This document shows positions 38,419 to 47,788 of a stretch of 64,000 nt of DNA, one piece after another. Positions within the stretch are counted from its first letter, which is position 1. Each line of letters starts with the position of its first letter. Location: positions 1,163,001-1,227,000 of the forward strand of contig CP054184.1 of NCBI GenBank assembly GCA_015709715.1, given 5' to 3'. The translations under genes were made by a program, and so were the position numbers. The stretch comes from Nitrospira sp. (GTDB lineage Bacteria; Nitrospirota; Nitrospiria; Nitrospirales; Nitrospiraceae). The notes beneath the pieces are model-generated. The model saw nothing but the letters and a program-made list of their open reading frames with translations, made no database searches and was not told the DNA's origin.

Positions 38419-38874
38419 ATGCGCGCCATTCTTACGGCGGTCCTTGGCACCGCAATGCTTAGTGGAAGCATCCTGTCACTTTCCATCTTGGCCCATGCCC
38501 AGGAAGGGGCAATGGTCGAGGGAGCCGGATTTACCATGTTCGGCACCGAATCGATCAAGGGCTCGGACGCGTCCAAATTGGAGAAGGATCCGGTTTGCGA
38601 CCGCACGAAACGCCCCTCGATCGCCAAGGTGGAGCCGGATGAGGCGAAGCCCGGCGAGAAGGTCACGATCAAAGGGGAAAATTTCGGCACCAAGGAATGT
38701 TTCCACGGCGTCACCTTCAGCGCCGCCTCCAGGGAAAAGATCGACTATCAGTTCGTGAACGACAGCACCATCGAAGCGGTGGTGCCGGAAGCTAAGGCCG
38801 GCATGTCCTTCATCATTGTCGTGGCGGGCGGAGGTAGCGCCCAGTCCAAACCCCTCCTCATTAAGGAAAAATAG
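38419..38874 (+). CDS. Exported IPT/TIG-domain protein
   Basis: A 151-residue protein with a signal peptide (1-29, ending AHAQEG). The mature part (60-148) matches the IPT/TIG beta-sandwich: PSIAKVEPDEAKPGEKVTIK, with ENFGTKEC. A strong AAGGAGG site precedes the ATG. Such domains mediate binding in periplasmic or surface proteins. Ended by a 13-base-pair hairpin. Confidence 0.82.
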   Translation: MRAILTAVLGTAMLSGSILSLSILAHAQEGAMVEGAGFTMFGTESIKGSDASKLEKDPVCDRTKRPSIAKVEPDEAKPGEKVTIKGENFGTKECFHGVTFSAASREKIDYQFVNDSTIEAVVPEAKAGMSFIIVVAGGGSAQSKPLLIKEK

Positions 38875-38881
38875 GGCCGTT

Positions 38882-38909
38882 CCGGCAGGAGGCCGCGGCC
38901 TTCTGCCGG
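38882..38909. terminator. Hairpin terminator after the IPT/TIG gene
   Basis: CCGGCAG at 38882-38888 pairs with CTGCCGG at 38903-38909, extended inward by GAGGCC/GGCCTT to about 13 pairs. It begins 8 bases after the stop. A TTTTCC stretch follows further on. Probably a terminator. Confidence 0.5.
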
Positions 38910-39037
38910 GTTCCACCAGCCTGCGGTTTTCCCCTTCCCTCGTCTCGACAACTCTCTTGATCCTGTGCTAGGTTACGCGATCTTTTTGGAGGCGAATCAG
39001 AGGTGAGCTACGGCTCCGCCCCTCGCTCGATCCCGTC

Positions 39038-40456
39038 ATGTTCCGGAAGATTCTCGTTGCCAATCGTGGCGAAATCGCCATGCGCATCATTCGCGGGTGT
39101 CGCGAACTCAACATCGCGACGGCGGCGATCTATTCCGAAGCGGACTCCTCCGGCATCTACGTCAAGAAGGCCGATGAGTCCTACCTCGTAGGGCCCGGCC
39201 CCGTCAAAGGCTTCCTTGACGGGAAGCAGATCGTGGAGATCGCCAAGCGCATCGGCGCGGACGCGATTCATCCCGGCTACGGCTTCCTGTCGGAAAACGC
39301 CAAATTCGCCCAGCTCTGCCAAGCGTCTGGCATCACCTTTATCGGACCGTCCCCTGAGGCCATCAACCTCATGGGCAGCAAGGTCAAGGCGCGCGAGATC
39401 GCTCGGCAGGCCGGCGTTCCGATCGTGCCCGGCACCGAAGGCGGCATCACGGATATCGAGGAAGCCCTCGCCTTTGCGCACCAGACCAATTACCCGGTCA
39501 TGATCAAGGCCAGCGCCGGCGGGGGAGGCCGCGGGCTCCGCGTCGTGCGATCCGATCAAGAATTGCGCGACAACATGGCGGTGGCCTCGCGCGAGGCGCA
39601 GGCAGCCTTCGGCGACGGCAGCGTCTTTCTCGAAAAATACATCGAGCGCCCCCATCACATCGAGTTCCAAATTCTAGGCGACAAACACGGCAACATCATC
39701 CATCTGGGTGAGCGCGATTGCTCCATCCAACGACGCCATCAAAAATTGATCGAAATCGCCCCCTCACTGGTCCTGACGCCAAAACTCCGGGCTGAGATGG
39801 GTGAAGCGGCCATCGCCATCGCCAAGGCCGTTCAATACGACAATGCCGGCACGGTCGAGTTCCTGCTGGACCACGAAGGCCAGTTCTACTTCATCGAAAT
39901 GAACCCTCGGCTGCAAGTCGAGCATACGGTCACCGAGCAGATCACGGCCATCGACATCGTGCGCAATCAAATTTCCATCGCAGCCGGCAAGCCCCTGGAA
40001 ATTCGCCAGAAGGATGTCACCTTGCAGGGCCATGCCATCCAATGCCGGATCAACGCCGAGGATCCCCGGAACAATTTCATGCCCTGCACCGGCACCGTGA
40101 CGGCCTATCTGTCACCCGGCGGCATCGGCGTTCGGATCGACGGGGCGGTTTACCGCGATTACACGATTCCTCCCTATTACGACGCGCTGCTGGCAAAATT
40201 GACCGTTCGCGGGCGCACCTGGGAGGAAACCGTCAGCCGCATGCGCCGTTCGTTGGAAGAATACGTCCTGCGCGGCGTGAAGACGACGATTCCGTTCATG
40301 AAGAACATCATGGTGGAACAGGATTTTCAGGCCGGCCGATTCGACACGTCCTACTTGGACACCCATCCGGACCTGTATCAATACGAAGAATCCGAGGAGC
40401 CCGAGGACCTGGTGCTGGCGATCTCCGCTGCGATCGCCGCCTACGAAGGGCTCTAG
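39038..40456 (+). CDS. pycA: Pyruvate carboxylase subunit A (biotin carboxylase)
   Basis: Carboxylates biotin with bicarbonate and ATP. The 472-residue protein is a complete biotin carboxylase: N-terminal MFRKILVANRGEIAMRIIRG, ATP-grasp loop KASAGGGGRGLRVVR, and HIEFQILGDKHGNIIHLGER. Paired with the carboxyltransferase gene 69 bases downstream, it should be one half of a split pyruvate carboxylase, as in many autotrophs; a 2-oxoglutarate carboxylase role is also possible. Plausible role: refilling the reductive TCA cycle. Confidence 0.93.
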   Translation: MFRKILVANRGEIAMRIIRGCRELNIATAAIYSEADSSGIYVKKADESYLVGPGPVKGFLDGKQIVEIAKRIGADAIHPGYGFLSENAKFAQLCQASGITFIGPSPEAINLMGSKVKAREIARQAGVPIVPGTEGGITDIEEALAFAHQTNYPVMIKASAGGGGRGLRVVRSDQELRDNMAVASREAQAAFGDGSVFLEKYIERPHHIEFQILGDKHGNIIHLGERDCSIQRRHQKLIEIAPSLVLTPKLRAEMGEAAIAIAKAVQYDNAGTVEFLLDHEGQFYFIEMNPRLQVEHTVTEQITAIDIVRNQISIAAGKPLEIRQKDVTLQGHAIQCRINAEDPRNNFMPCTGTVTAYLSPGGIGVRIDGAVYRDYTIPPYYDALLAKLTVRGRTWEETVSRMRRSLEEYVLRGVKTTIPFMKNIMVEQDFQAGRFDTSYLDTHPDLYQYEESEEPEDLVLAISAAIAAYEGL

Positions 40457-40525
40457 GCTCCGACTGCCGGACAGCAACCCCTCAACCCTCAGACAGAAGC
40501 GGATCCGCCGCCAGAGGCCGTCAGT

Positions 40526-42508
40526 ATGGCAACGAAGAAGACGAAGAAAGTCGCCCCCAAGAAAACGCAATCCAAAAAAACTCCCGCGTCCGGTTCACGA
40601 GCGGCCGCGCGTCCCGTCGTAAAGGCACAGACGGCCGCGTCCGAGCTGCACCTGAAACCGGCACCGGGCAAGAAACTCCTGCTGACGGAAGTGGCGTTGC
40701 GCGATGGGCACCAATGCCTCCTCGCCACCCGCATGCGCACCGAGGACATGCTGCCGATTGCGCAGAAGCTCGACAGCGTCGGCTTCTGGTCGCTGGAAGT
40801 CTGGGGCGGCGCCACCTTCGACACCTGCCTCCGCTTCTTGAAAGAAGATCCCTGGGAGCGACTCCGCGCCCTGCGCCAGGCCATGCCGAATACGAAGCTC
40901 CAGATGCTGTTGCGTGGTCAAAACCTCGTCGGCTACCGACATTACGCCGACGACGTGCTGGACAAGTTCATCGAACGATCGGCGGCCAACGGCATCGATG
41001 TCTTTCGCATTTTCGACGCGCTCAACGACGTACGCAACCTGGAGCGCGCCATCCGTGAGGTGAAGGCCTGTGAGAAACATGTGGAGGCCGCCATCTCCTA
41101 CACCACCAGTCCCGTCCACCATCTGGATGGGTTCGTCAAGATGGGGAAACGGCTGGAGGACCTCGGCACCGACACCATCTGTATCAAGGATATGGCCGGC
41201 CTGTTGGCTCCGATGGACGCCTACCTACTGGTCAAGAAGTTGAAAGCGGCCGTGCGCGTTCCGATCCATCTCCATTCGCACTACACCTCGGGCATGGGAA
41301 CCATGTCCGCGCTGATGGCAGTCATGGGCGGCGTGGACATGCTCGATACCTCCATCTCCCCCCTCGCAGGCGGCGCCTCGCATCCTCCGACGGAGTCGAT
41401 CATCTCGGCCCTCCGGGGGACCCCGTACGACACGCAGCTCGACCTGCGCGACCTGCAACCCATCGCCGAACACTTCCGCAACGTTCGACGGAAATACCGG
41501 CAGTTCGAAAGCGACTTCACCGGCGTGGATGCAGAAATCCTCACGTCGCAGATTCCCGGCGGCATGTTGTCAAACCTGGCGGCTCAGTTGGCCGAACAGA
41601 ATGCACTCGACCGCATGAAAGAGGTGATGGACGAAATTCCCCGCGTCCGCAAAGACATGGGATACCCTCCGCTGGTCACGCCGACCAGCCAAATCGTCGG
41701 CACCCAGGCGACGCTGAACGTGCTGACCGGCGAGCAGGGCGAGCGCTACAAAGTCATCACCACCGAAACGAAGAATTACTTCCTGGGCCTCTACGGTCGC
41801 GCACCAGGACCGGTCGACAAGGAAATCATGGCGCGGGCCATCGGAGATGAGGAACCGGTCAAGGGCCGGCCGGCCGATCGGTTGGAGCCGGAGTTCGAGA
41901 AACTTCGGCAGGAAATGCCGGAAACGGCGCGGACGCCCGAGGATCAGTTGTCGTTCGCCCTCTTCCCGGCCATCGCGAGGGATTTCTTCGAGGCGCGGGA
42001 GCGCGGCGAACTGCAACCTGAGCCATTGGAACCGACCGACACCAAAGGACCGGCAGTCGCGCACGACCTCCGACTCGCACCGGCCGAGTTCAACATCACA
42101 GTGCACGGCGAAACCTACCATGTGGTGGTCTCCGGCTCAGGCCGCAAGACCGATGGTCGGAAACCCTACTACATCCGCGTAAACGACCGGCTGCAGGAAG
42201 TGTCGTTGGAGCCACTCCAAGAAGTGCTCACCGGAGTGCCGGAAACGCCTGAACCAGGGAGCACGGCCAAACCCAAACGTCCACGGCCGACGAAGCCGGG
42301 CGACGTGGCGCCGCCCATGCCCGGCCGTGTCGTAAAGGTGCTCATTTCCGAGGGCAGCCAGGTCAAAACCGGCGATCCGCTCCTGATCATCGAAGCGATG
42401 AAGATGGAAAGTCAGGTGCCCGCCCCGATGGACGGACGAGTGACCGCCATCCTGGTCGCGGAAGGCGACAACGTTAAGACCGACGAAACCGTCATTCAAC
42501 TGGAGTAA
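40526..42508 (+). CDS. pycB: Pyruvate carboxylase subunit B (carboxyltransferase and biotin carrier)
   Basis: Transfers CO2 from carboxybiotin to pyruvate, giving oxaloacetate. The 660-residue protein has a Lys/Ala-rich tail (1-50), the DRE-TIM carboxyltransferase (LLTEVALRDGHQCLLATR and VPIHLHSHYTSGMGTM), the PYC_OADA region, and a C-terminal biotin domain with the biotinyl Lys in IEAMKMES. It is the partner of the pycA product, not a sodium-pump decarboxylase, since no membrane subunits are near. The basic tail is unusual. Confidence 0.93.
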   Translation: MATKKTKKVAPKKTQSKKTPASGSRAAARPVVKAQTAASELHLKPAPGKKLLLTEVALRDGHQCLLATRMRTEDMLPIAQKLDSVGFWSLEVWGGATFDTCLRFLKEDPWERLRALRQAMPNTKLQMLLRGQNLVGYRHYADDVLDKFIERSAANGIDVFRIFDALNDVRNLERAIREVKACEKHVEAAISYTTSPVHHLDGFVKMGKRLEDLGTDTICIKDMAGLLAPMDAYLLVKKLKAAVRVPIHLHSHYTSGMGTMSALMAVMGGVDMLDTSISPLAGGASHPPTESIISALRGTPYDTQLDLRDLQPIAEHFRNVRRKYRQFESDFTGVDAEILTSQIPGGMLSNLAAQLAEQNALDRMKEVMDEIPRVRKDMGYPPLVTPTSQIVGTQATLNVLTGEQGERYKVITTETKNYFLGLYGRAPGPVDKEIMARAIGDEEPVKGRPADRLEPEFEKLRQEMPETARTPEDQLSFALFPAIARDFFEARERGELQPEPLEPTDTKGPAVAHDLRLAPAEFNITVHGETYHVVVSGSGRKTDGRKPYYIRVNDRLQEVSLEPLQEVLTGVPETPEPGSTAKPKRPRPTKPGDVAPPMPGRVVKVLISEGSQVKTGDPLLIIEAMKMESQVPAPMDGRVTAILVAEGDNVKTDETVIQLE

Positions 42509-42511
42509 CCG

Positions 42512-43477
42512 GTGCGGCTCGCGGTGCCGCTTGCTCGTCTCTCGGGCACCATCCTCGGCTGCCTGCTCATCTGGTGCCTCACAGGGATCCTGATGACCGG
42601 CTGTGCAGCAGCTCCCGATATCCCCCCCTGGTTCGACGCCATCCACCGTCTACCGGTTAAGACCGCCACGGTCGGCGGCCACCGCCTTGCCTACCTCGAT
42701 CACGGCGATGGCCCCCCGCTCATACTCCTGCACGGATACGGCGGGTCCATGTGGCAATGGGAATACCAGCAGGGCCCGCTGGCCGAACGATTCCGCATCA
42801 TCACCCCAGACCTGCTCGGATCGGGCTTTTCAGACAAGCCTGAGCTGGACTATCGCCCCGATGTCCTGATCGAGTCCGTCCGTGGACTGATGGATGCCCT
42901 CGGCCTTCGACAGGCTACGCTGATCGGCAACTCGATGGGCGGCGGCGTCGCCATCGGCATGGCCCTCACGCATCCCGAGCATGTCGACCGGCTGATCCTG
43001 ATCGACGGTCTACCCGACCGTGTGCGCGAACGCCTCTCCAGCCCGCTGATGAAGCGGGCCGTGAACACACGTATGCCCCTATGGCTCGCTCGTCTGGGCA
43101 CCACCCTGTTCGGCAGCCGCACGGTGGATGCCGTGCTGAAGGAAATCGTCTACAACCAGAACTTGCTGACGCAAACCGTCCTGGACCGATCCAACCGAAA
43201 TCGGCAACGGGGTAACGTCCTCGGCCCGCTGTTTTCACTGCGGGACCAACTGCCCCTGTGGGAGAACCAGTTCGCTCGGCGGCTCGGCGACATCCGACAG
43301 CCGACCCTCGTCCTCTGGGGCGAACAGGACCGATTGTTCCCACCGCAGGTGGGACGCGATCTGCAGGCGGCCATCCCGAATGCCCGGTTCGTCCTCATTC
43401 CCAACGCCGGGCACATCCCACAATGGGAACAACCGCAGGCGGTCAATCGAGAGATCACCGAATTCCTGCAACCTTGA
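42512..43477 (+). CDS. Alpha/beta hydrolase lipoprotein
   Basis: A 321-residue hydrolase. The nucleophile is Ser in LIGNSMGGGVAIG, the acid is Asp in WGEQDRLFP and the His is in IPNAGHIPQWEQ. The N-terminus is a lipoprotein signal (LTGILMTGCAAAP), so the enzyme sits in the envelope. It starts GTG four bases after pycB. Substrate unknown. Confidence 0.88.
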   Translation: MRLAVPLARLSGTILGCLLIWCLTGILMTGCAAAPDIPPWFDAIHRLPVKTATVGGHRLAYLDHGDGPPLILLHGYGGSMWQWEYQQGPLAERFRIITPDLLGSGFSDKPELDYRPDVLIESVRGLMDALGLRQATLIGNSMGGGVAIGMALTHPEHVDRLILIDGLPDRVRERLSSPLMKRAVNTRMPLWLARLGTTLFGSRTVDAVLKEIVYNQNLLTQTVLDRSNRNRQRGNVLGPLFSLRDQLPLWENQFARRLGDIRQPTLVLWGEQDRLFPPQVGRDLQAAIPNARFVLIPNAGHIPQWEQPQAVNREITEFLQP

Positions 43478-43547
43478 CAGAGTATCCGCTCGGCCATAGA
43501 GTGACAGAGCGGCTCAGTACCTTTTCTCATCCTGATAGAGAGGCCCC

Positions 43548-44231
43548 ATGATGTCGACGACCATTCCTTCATTTCGTATTGCGATACAGGCGGGTCTTGT
43601 GATGGTGCTCACCCTCGGGCTCAGCGCTTGCGGCAACGTTCCGCTTCCCGGCCACCGAGACTTTTCCTACAAAGAGTTGCCGGTCGCCGACGGGAGCGCC
43701 AAGGCCGGCGAAGGCCACAATATCCTGTTCCAGGGTAAGCCGTTGATGCTCTCCGGCATGGGCGTCCAGGTCGGAGACCAGGTACGAGACGTGAAACTGG
43801 TCCAGACCGACCTCTCCCTGCTCAACATCAACGAAACCAAGGGCAAGGGCAAGGTCCGTATCATCAGCGTCGTCCCGTCCCTCGACACCAAGGTCTGCGA
43901 GCAGCAGACCCATTATCTCAGCGAAAAGAACAAGGGCCTCGACCGCATGGTGGAACTCATCACCGTCAGCATCGACACCCCCTTCGCCCAAAAGCGATTT
44001 GCGGAGGAGGCCAAGATCGGCAACGTGACGTTCCTCTCGGATTTTCGCGGAGCCGATTTCGGCAAGGCCCATGGGCTCTTGCTCAAGGATCTGCACATCC
44101 TCAGTCGGGCCATTCTGGTGGTGGACAAGGACAACAAGGTCCGGTATCTCCAAATCACCCCGGAGTTGGGGCAACTGCCTGACATGGAGGAAGCCTTTCG
44201 GTTTGCGCGCTCGCTGGTGACGGCGAGCTGA
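43548..44231 (+). CDS. tpx: Thiol peroxidase (Tpx-like), membrane lipoprotein form
   Basis: A 227-residue 2-Cys-like peroxiredoxin of the Tpx family, which reduces peroxides. The N-terminus is a lipoprotein signal (VLTLGLSACGN, lipid Cys about residue 27). The peroxidatic Cys is in VPSLDTKVC. The region aligned with the Tpx resolving Cys (SRFC in E. coli) reads KRFAEEAK, so the resolving Cys is absent. It would therefore act by a 1-Cys mechanism, outside the cytosol. Followed after 6 bases by sthA. Confidence 0.88.
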   Translation: MMSTTIPSFRIAIQAGLVMVLTLGLSACGNVPLPGHRDFSYKELPVADGSAKAGEGHNILFQGKPLMLSGMGVQVGDQVRDVKLVQTDLSLLNINETKGKGKVRIISVVPSLDTKVCEQQTHYLSEKNKGLDRMVELITVSIDTPFAQKRFAEEAKIGNVTFLSDFRGADFGKAHGLLLKDLHILSRAILVVDKDNKVRYLQITPELGQLPDMEEAFRFARSLVTAS

Positions 44232-44237
44232 GGCGGC

Positions 44238-45641
44238 ATGGCGCACTTCGATCTCCTGGTCATCGGTACGGGTCCTGCCGGTCAGAAGGCCGCCATCCAA
44301 GCGGCCAAGCTGGGCAAGCGAGTCGGCATCGTCGAACGGAAACAGGTCGTCGGCGGCGTCTGCACCAATACCGGCACCATTCCCAGCAAATCCCTCCGCG
44401 AAGCCGTACTCTACCTCTCCGGCTTCCACCAACGCGGCCTGTACGGCGCCAGCTATCGCGTCAAGCAGGACATCACGATGGAAGACCTCACCTTCCGGGC
44501 CAACCACGTGATCCGCCGAGAAATCGAAATCATTCAGAATCAAATGGCTCGCAACAACGTCGAGATGTTTTTCGGCGAAGCGAGCTTCGTGGATCCACAC
44601 CGGCTCCGCATCACCATGCCGGACGACCGCGTCGAACACACGGCTGACTTCATCGTCGTCGCCTGCGGCACCATCCCCGCCCGTCCCGACCACATCGTGT
44701 TCGACGACCGCACGATCATCGACACCGACGGCATGCTCGGGCTCACGCAGTTGCCCAAGTCCATCACGATCATCGGCGGCGGCGTGATCGGAACGGAATA
44801 TGCCTCCATCCTCGCCACCATGGGGATCCACGTCACCCTCATCGAACGCCGGCCTCGCCTGCTGGAGTTCGTCGACCAGGAGATCATCGAAGCGCTGCAA
44901 TACCACATGCGCGGCATCGGCGTGACCCTGCGATTCAACGAAGAGGTGGTGTCGGTTGAAACCCAACCGTCAGGACAGGTCATCGTACGGCTGAAGAGCG
45001 GAAAGGAGATCGGCGCCACAACCGTGCTCTACTCGGTCGGTCGAATCGGGGCCAGCGCCACGCTCAACCTCGAAGCCGTGGGGTTGACGGCGGATGCCCG
45101 CGGACGGCTGGGCGTCAACGAGCACTATCAAACCGCCGTGCCGCATATTTACGCGGCGGGCGACATTATTGGCTTTCCTGCGTTGGCCTCCACCTCCATG
45201 CAGCAGGGTCGCCACGCCGCCTGCCATGCGTTCGGCATACCCTTTTCGACACAATCGGAATTGATGCCCTACGGTATTTATTCCATCCCGGAAATCTCCA
45301 TGGTGGGTCGGAACGAGGATGAGTTGACTAAGAACGGCATCCCCTATGCCGTCGGCATCGCTCGGTATCGCGAAATCGCACGCGGCCAACTCATCGGCGA
45401 CGAGATCGGCATGCTGAAACTGCTGTTCCATAACAAAACGCGGGAGTTGCTCGGCGTCCACGCCATCGGCGACGGCGCGACCGAACTCATTCACATCGGC
45501 CAGACCGTCATGGCCTACCACGGCCAGATCGATTACTTCGTGGACACCGTCTTCAACTATCCCACCCTCGCGGAATGTTATCGCGTGGCCGCGCTGGACG
45601 GCATCAATCAACTGCCGCGTCCCTGGGCGCCGAGGGCGTGA
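44238..45641 (+). CDS. sthA: Soluble pyridine nucleotide transhydrogenase SthA
   Basis: Flavoprotein that transfers reducing equivalents between NADH and NADP. The 467-residue protein has the FAD motif LVIGTGPAGQKAAIQ, the family's site GGVCTNTGTIPSKSLREA (a single Cys, not the CxxxxC disulfide of lipoamide dehydrogenase), and a second Rossmann motif TIIGGGVIGTEYASIL. These features identify SthA among flavin disulfide reductase relatives. It closely follows tpx, perhaps supplying reductant. Confidence 0.93.
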   Translation: MAHFDLLVIGTGPAGQKAAIQAAKLGKRVGIVERKQVVGGVCTNTGTIPSKSLREAVLYLSGFHQRGLYGASYRVKQDITMEDLTFRANHVIRREIEIIQNQMARNNVEMFFGEASFVDPHRLRITMPDDRVEHTADFIVVACGTIPARPDHIVFDDRTIIDTDGMLGLTQLPKSITIIGGGVIGTEYASILATMGIHVTLIERRPRLLEFVDQEIIEALQYHMRGIGVTLRFNEEVVSVETQPSGQVIVRLKSGKEIGATTVLYSVGRIGASATLNLEAVGLTADARGRLGVNEHYQTAVPHIYAAGDIIGFPALASTSMQQGRHAACHAFGIPFSTQSELMPYGIYSIPEISMVGRNEDELTKNGIPYAVGIARYREIARGQLIGDEIGMLKLLFHNKTRELLGVHAIGDGATELIHIGQTVMAYHGQIDYFVDTVFNYPTLAECYRVAALDGINQLPRPWAPRA

Positions 45642-45669
45642 CGCGTCGCACGCATGAAGGAGGACAGGC

Positions 45670-46338
45670 ATGTCGTTTTCGAATCATCTTCGAAAGTTGG
45701 CTCAACCCGTGTGGGACGCCCAGCTGACGCACCCCTTCGTCGTGGCCTTGGGGAAGGGCACCCTGCCCGAACGCAAATTCCGCTACTACATTCTGCAAGA
45801 CGCTCGTTTCCTCGGTGACCTCGCCAAGGTCTTCGCTGCCGGGGCATTGCGCGCACCGGACTCCGAATCGGCCCTCCGTTTCGCCAAGCTGGCCGAAGAA
45901 ACCATTACCGTCGAACGCAGCCTGCACGAAAATTACGGCAAGCGCTGGAACCTGTCCGCCCAGGCCATGCTCAACGAGCCGATGGCCCCCACCAACTACG
46001 CTTACACCCGCCACATGCTCGCCGTGGCCCAAGGGGGCACCGCCACCGAAATCGCGGTGGTCGCCCTGCCCTGTGCCTGGATCTATTGCGTGGTCGGCAA
46101 ACACCTGCTCCAAGACGGTCCACCCTCGACCAAACATCCCTACCGCGCCTGGCTGCTACTCTACGCTTCTCCGGAATTCGAAGCCGTGCAGGAATGGATG
46201 CGCGCCAAGGTGGACGCCTGGGCCCGCGTGGCGGGCTATGAGGAAAAGAAAAGGATGGAACAGGCCTTCATCGTCAGCTCGAAATACGAGTGGATGTTTT
46301 GGGAGATGGCCTGGAATGAGGAGAAGTGGCCGGTGTAA
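45670..46338 (+). CDS. tenA: TenA-family thiaminase II
   Basis: Hydrolyses thiamine degradation products to salvage the pyrimidine (HMP). The 222-residue all-helical protein has the TenA start (FSNHLRKLAQPVWDAQLTHPF) and the catalytic Cys in ALPCAWIYCVVGKHL, with the FVSSKYEWMFWEMAW-like C-terminal Glu. GAAGGAGG precedes the ATG. thiD lies 3 kb downstream but not in the same operon. Confidence 0.94.
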   Translation: MSFSNHLRKLAQPVWDAQLTHPFVVALGKGTLPERKFRYYILQDARFLGDLAKVFAAGALRAPDSESALRFAKLAEETITVERSLHENYGKRWNLSAQAMLNEPMAPTNYAYTRHMLAVAQGGTATEIAVVALPCAWIYCVVGKHLLQDGPPSTKHPYRAWLLLYASPEFEAVQEWMRAKVDAWARVAGYEEKKRMEQAFIVSSKYEWMFWEMAWNEEKWPV

Positions 46339-46480
46339 GGGGCAAGAAAACAGGTGGCAGGCCTGCCCCCTTGCTCGCGCAACGCGCGGCCTCGGAAGGC
46401 CCTCGTTGAACGCGGGTAGTATGGTTCCTCCCTGCTCACAGCAATCTATCTATAGCCCATCACGCAGGAAGTGGGAACAC

Positions 46481-46645
46481 TTAACTCGCTTTCGGATAGC
46501 GGTACGGTTCCTCGTAGGGTTCGGGCTCCTGTTCAGGCGCCGACTCGTCCATCATCGTCGTAATTTCGTCCTCCTCCACCACCGTCGCCCAAACTGCGAT
46601 CACGAGTACGAGAATTGTTAAGCCGAGAAGAAAGAAAACAGGCAT
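46481..46645 (-). CDS. Tiny single-span membrane protein
   Basis: A 54-residue protein: one transmembrane helix (residues 3-22, FFLLGLTILVLVIAVWATVV) and an acidic, Pro/Tyr-rich tail (EQEPEPYEEPYRYPKAS). An AGGAGG site lies five bases upstream of the ATG at 46645. Function unknown, but the translation signal is strong. A second GGAGG further upstream may reflect regulation. Confidence 0.6.
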   Translation of the reverse strand: MPVFFLLGLTILVLVIAVWATVVEEDEITTMMDESAPEQEPEPYEEPYRYPKAS

Positions 46646-46744
46646 GGTGACCTCCTGTGTTCCTGGTGGTCCTCCTTTCATGCTAGTCCCGGTGGAGACT
46701 CGCCGACTACCCGGTAGATCCCTAGGTGGAGCCTGGCCATTTCC

Positions 46745-47788
46745 ATGACCGACCGTGCCTCATCAGCCACCGTCCTGACGCCACGTGAAGTCGGCCTGCA
46801 TCTCGGCGGCTTACTGCTGGTGATGGGACTCCTGGCGCTCTGGTACTGGCTTTCGACCGGTGCGCGCGCCGTCCCAAGCCTCATTGAAATGCTCGGCGAT
46901 GACGATCCGTCGACAAGGGTGGCGGCGGCAGAGCAACTGGGCCACATCGGCCAGGCAGCCCAGGCCGCTGCGCCGGCGCTGTCGGCTCAAGCCACCAGAG
47001 ACGTGAACCAACATGCCAACACGACGGCGGCCGCCGCCCTGAAGTCCATCGACCTAACCACGGCGCGACACGTCATGACTCATTTCAGTTCCAGGTTGCA
47101 GGATCAGGATGCTCAGCAGCGCCGGACCGCCGCGGCAGTGCTCGGCAGCCTCGGGCCGGTCGCACAGCCGGCCGTACCCGCCCTGTTGACGGCGGCGCAC
47201 GATCCCGATGACCTTGTTCGGCGGAACGCGCTGGCGGCCCTCGGAAGCATCGGCATTCCCGCCCCTCTCATCACGGCGGCCTTAGTGGAAGGCCTGCACG
47301 ATGCCTCCTCCATCGTGCGGCATGGAGCCGTCTCCCAGTTTGCCTTTATGGTTCCGGTGCCGGAGGAGGCAGCATCCGCTCTGACGGCAGTGCTCACTAG
47401 CGGCGATCCCACATTAGCGACCCTTGCCGGTCGAGCCATCGAACGGTCCAAACAGGACCCCTCTCCAGCGCGAGCCCTCGCCATGATGATTCAGTATCGA
47501 ACGGCGCGCGAGTACGCGCTGCACCAGCTCGCGCAACTCGGCCCGGCGGCCCATGAGGCCCTCTCGGCCGTGCTTCCGTTGCTTGAGGACGACCAGCCGT
47601 TCATTCGATACCTGGCAGCCCAGACGATCCATGCAATGGGACCTGCCGCGCAGTCCGCCACCACCGTTCTGCAGCGGCATCGCGAAGACCGTGACCCAGT
47701 GGTGCAGGCGAGCATCGCAGAGGCCTTGGCGGCGATCGATCCGTCACCAACCTCTCCAGGACAGGCAGCACAGGGACTCAGCCGATGA
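46745..47788 (+). CDS. Membrane-anchored HEAT-repeat protein
   Basis: A 347-residue protein with one transmembrane helix (about residues 20-40, HLGGLLLVMGLLALWYWL), then tandem HEAT-like helical repeats (AVPSLIEMLGDDDPSTRVAA, AVPALLTAAHDPDDLVRRNA, LLEDDQPFIRYLAA). HEAT repeats form a binding solenoid, here presumably periplasmic or membrane-attached. It overlaps the next gene by ATGA. Confidence 0.83.
   Translation: MTDRASSATVLTPREVGLHLGGLLLVMGLLALWYWLSTGARAVPSLIEMLGDDDPSTRVAAAEQLGHIGQAAQAAAPALSAQATRDVNQHANTTAAAALKSIDLTTARHVMTHFSSRLQDQDAQQRRTAAAVLGSLGPVAQPAVPALLTAAHDPDDLVRRNALAALGSIGIPAPLITAALVEGLHDASSIVRHGAVSQFAFMVPVPEEAASALTAVLTSGDPTLATLAGRAIERSKQDPSPARALAMMIQYRTAREYALHQLAQLGPAAHEALSAVLPLLEDDQPFIRYLAAQTIHAMGPAAQSATTVLQRHREDRDPVVQASIAEALAAIDPSPTSPGQAAQGLSR

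Noticed and set aside
44380-44400. SthA missing one of the two redox cysteines as a defect
   Set aside because: The single-Cys TNTGTIPSK site is normal for soluble transhydrogenases, so this is family-typical.
43569-44966. Long open frame (465 codons) on the minus strand across tpx and sthA
   Set aside because: It is antisense to two clearly recognised genes; high-GC sequence gives such shadows. It has no family resemblance.
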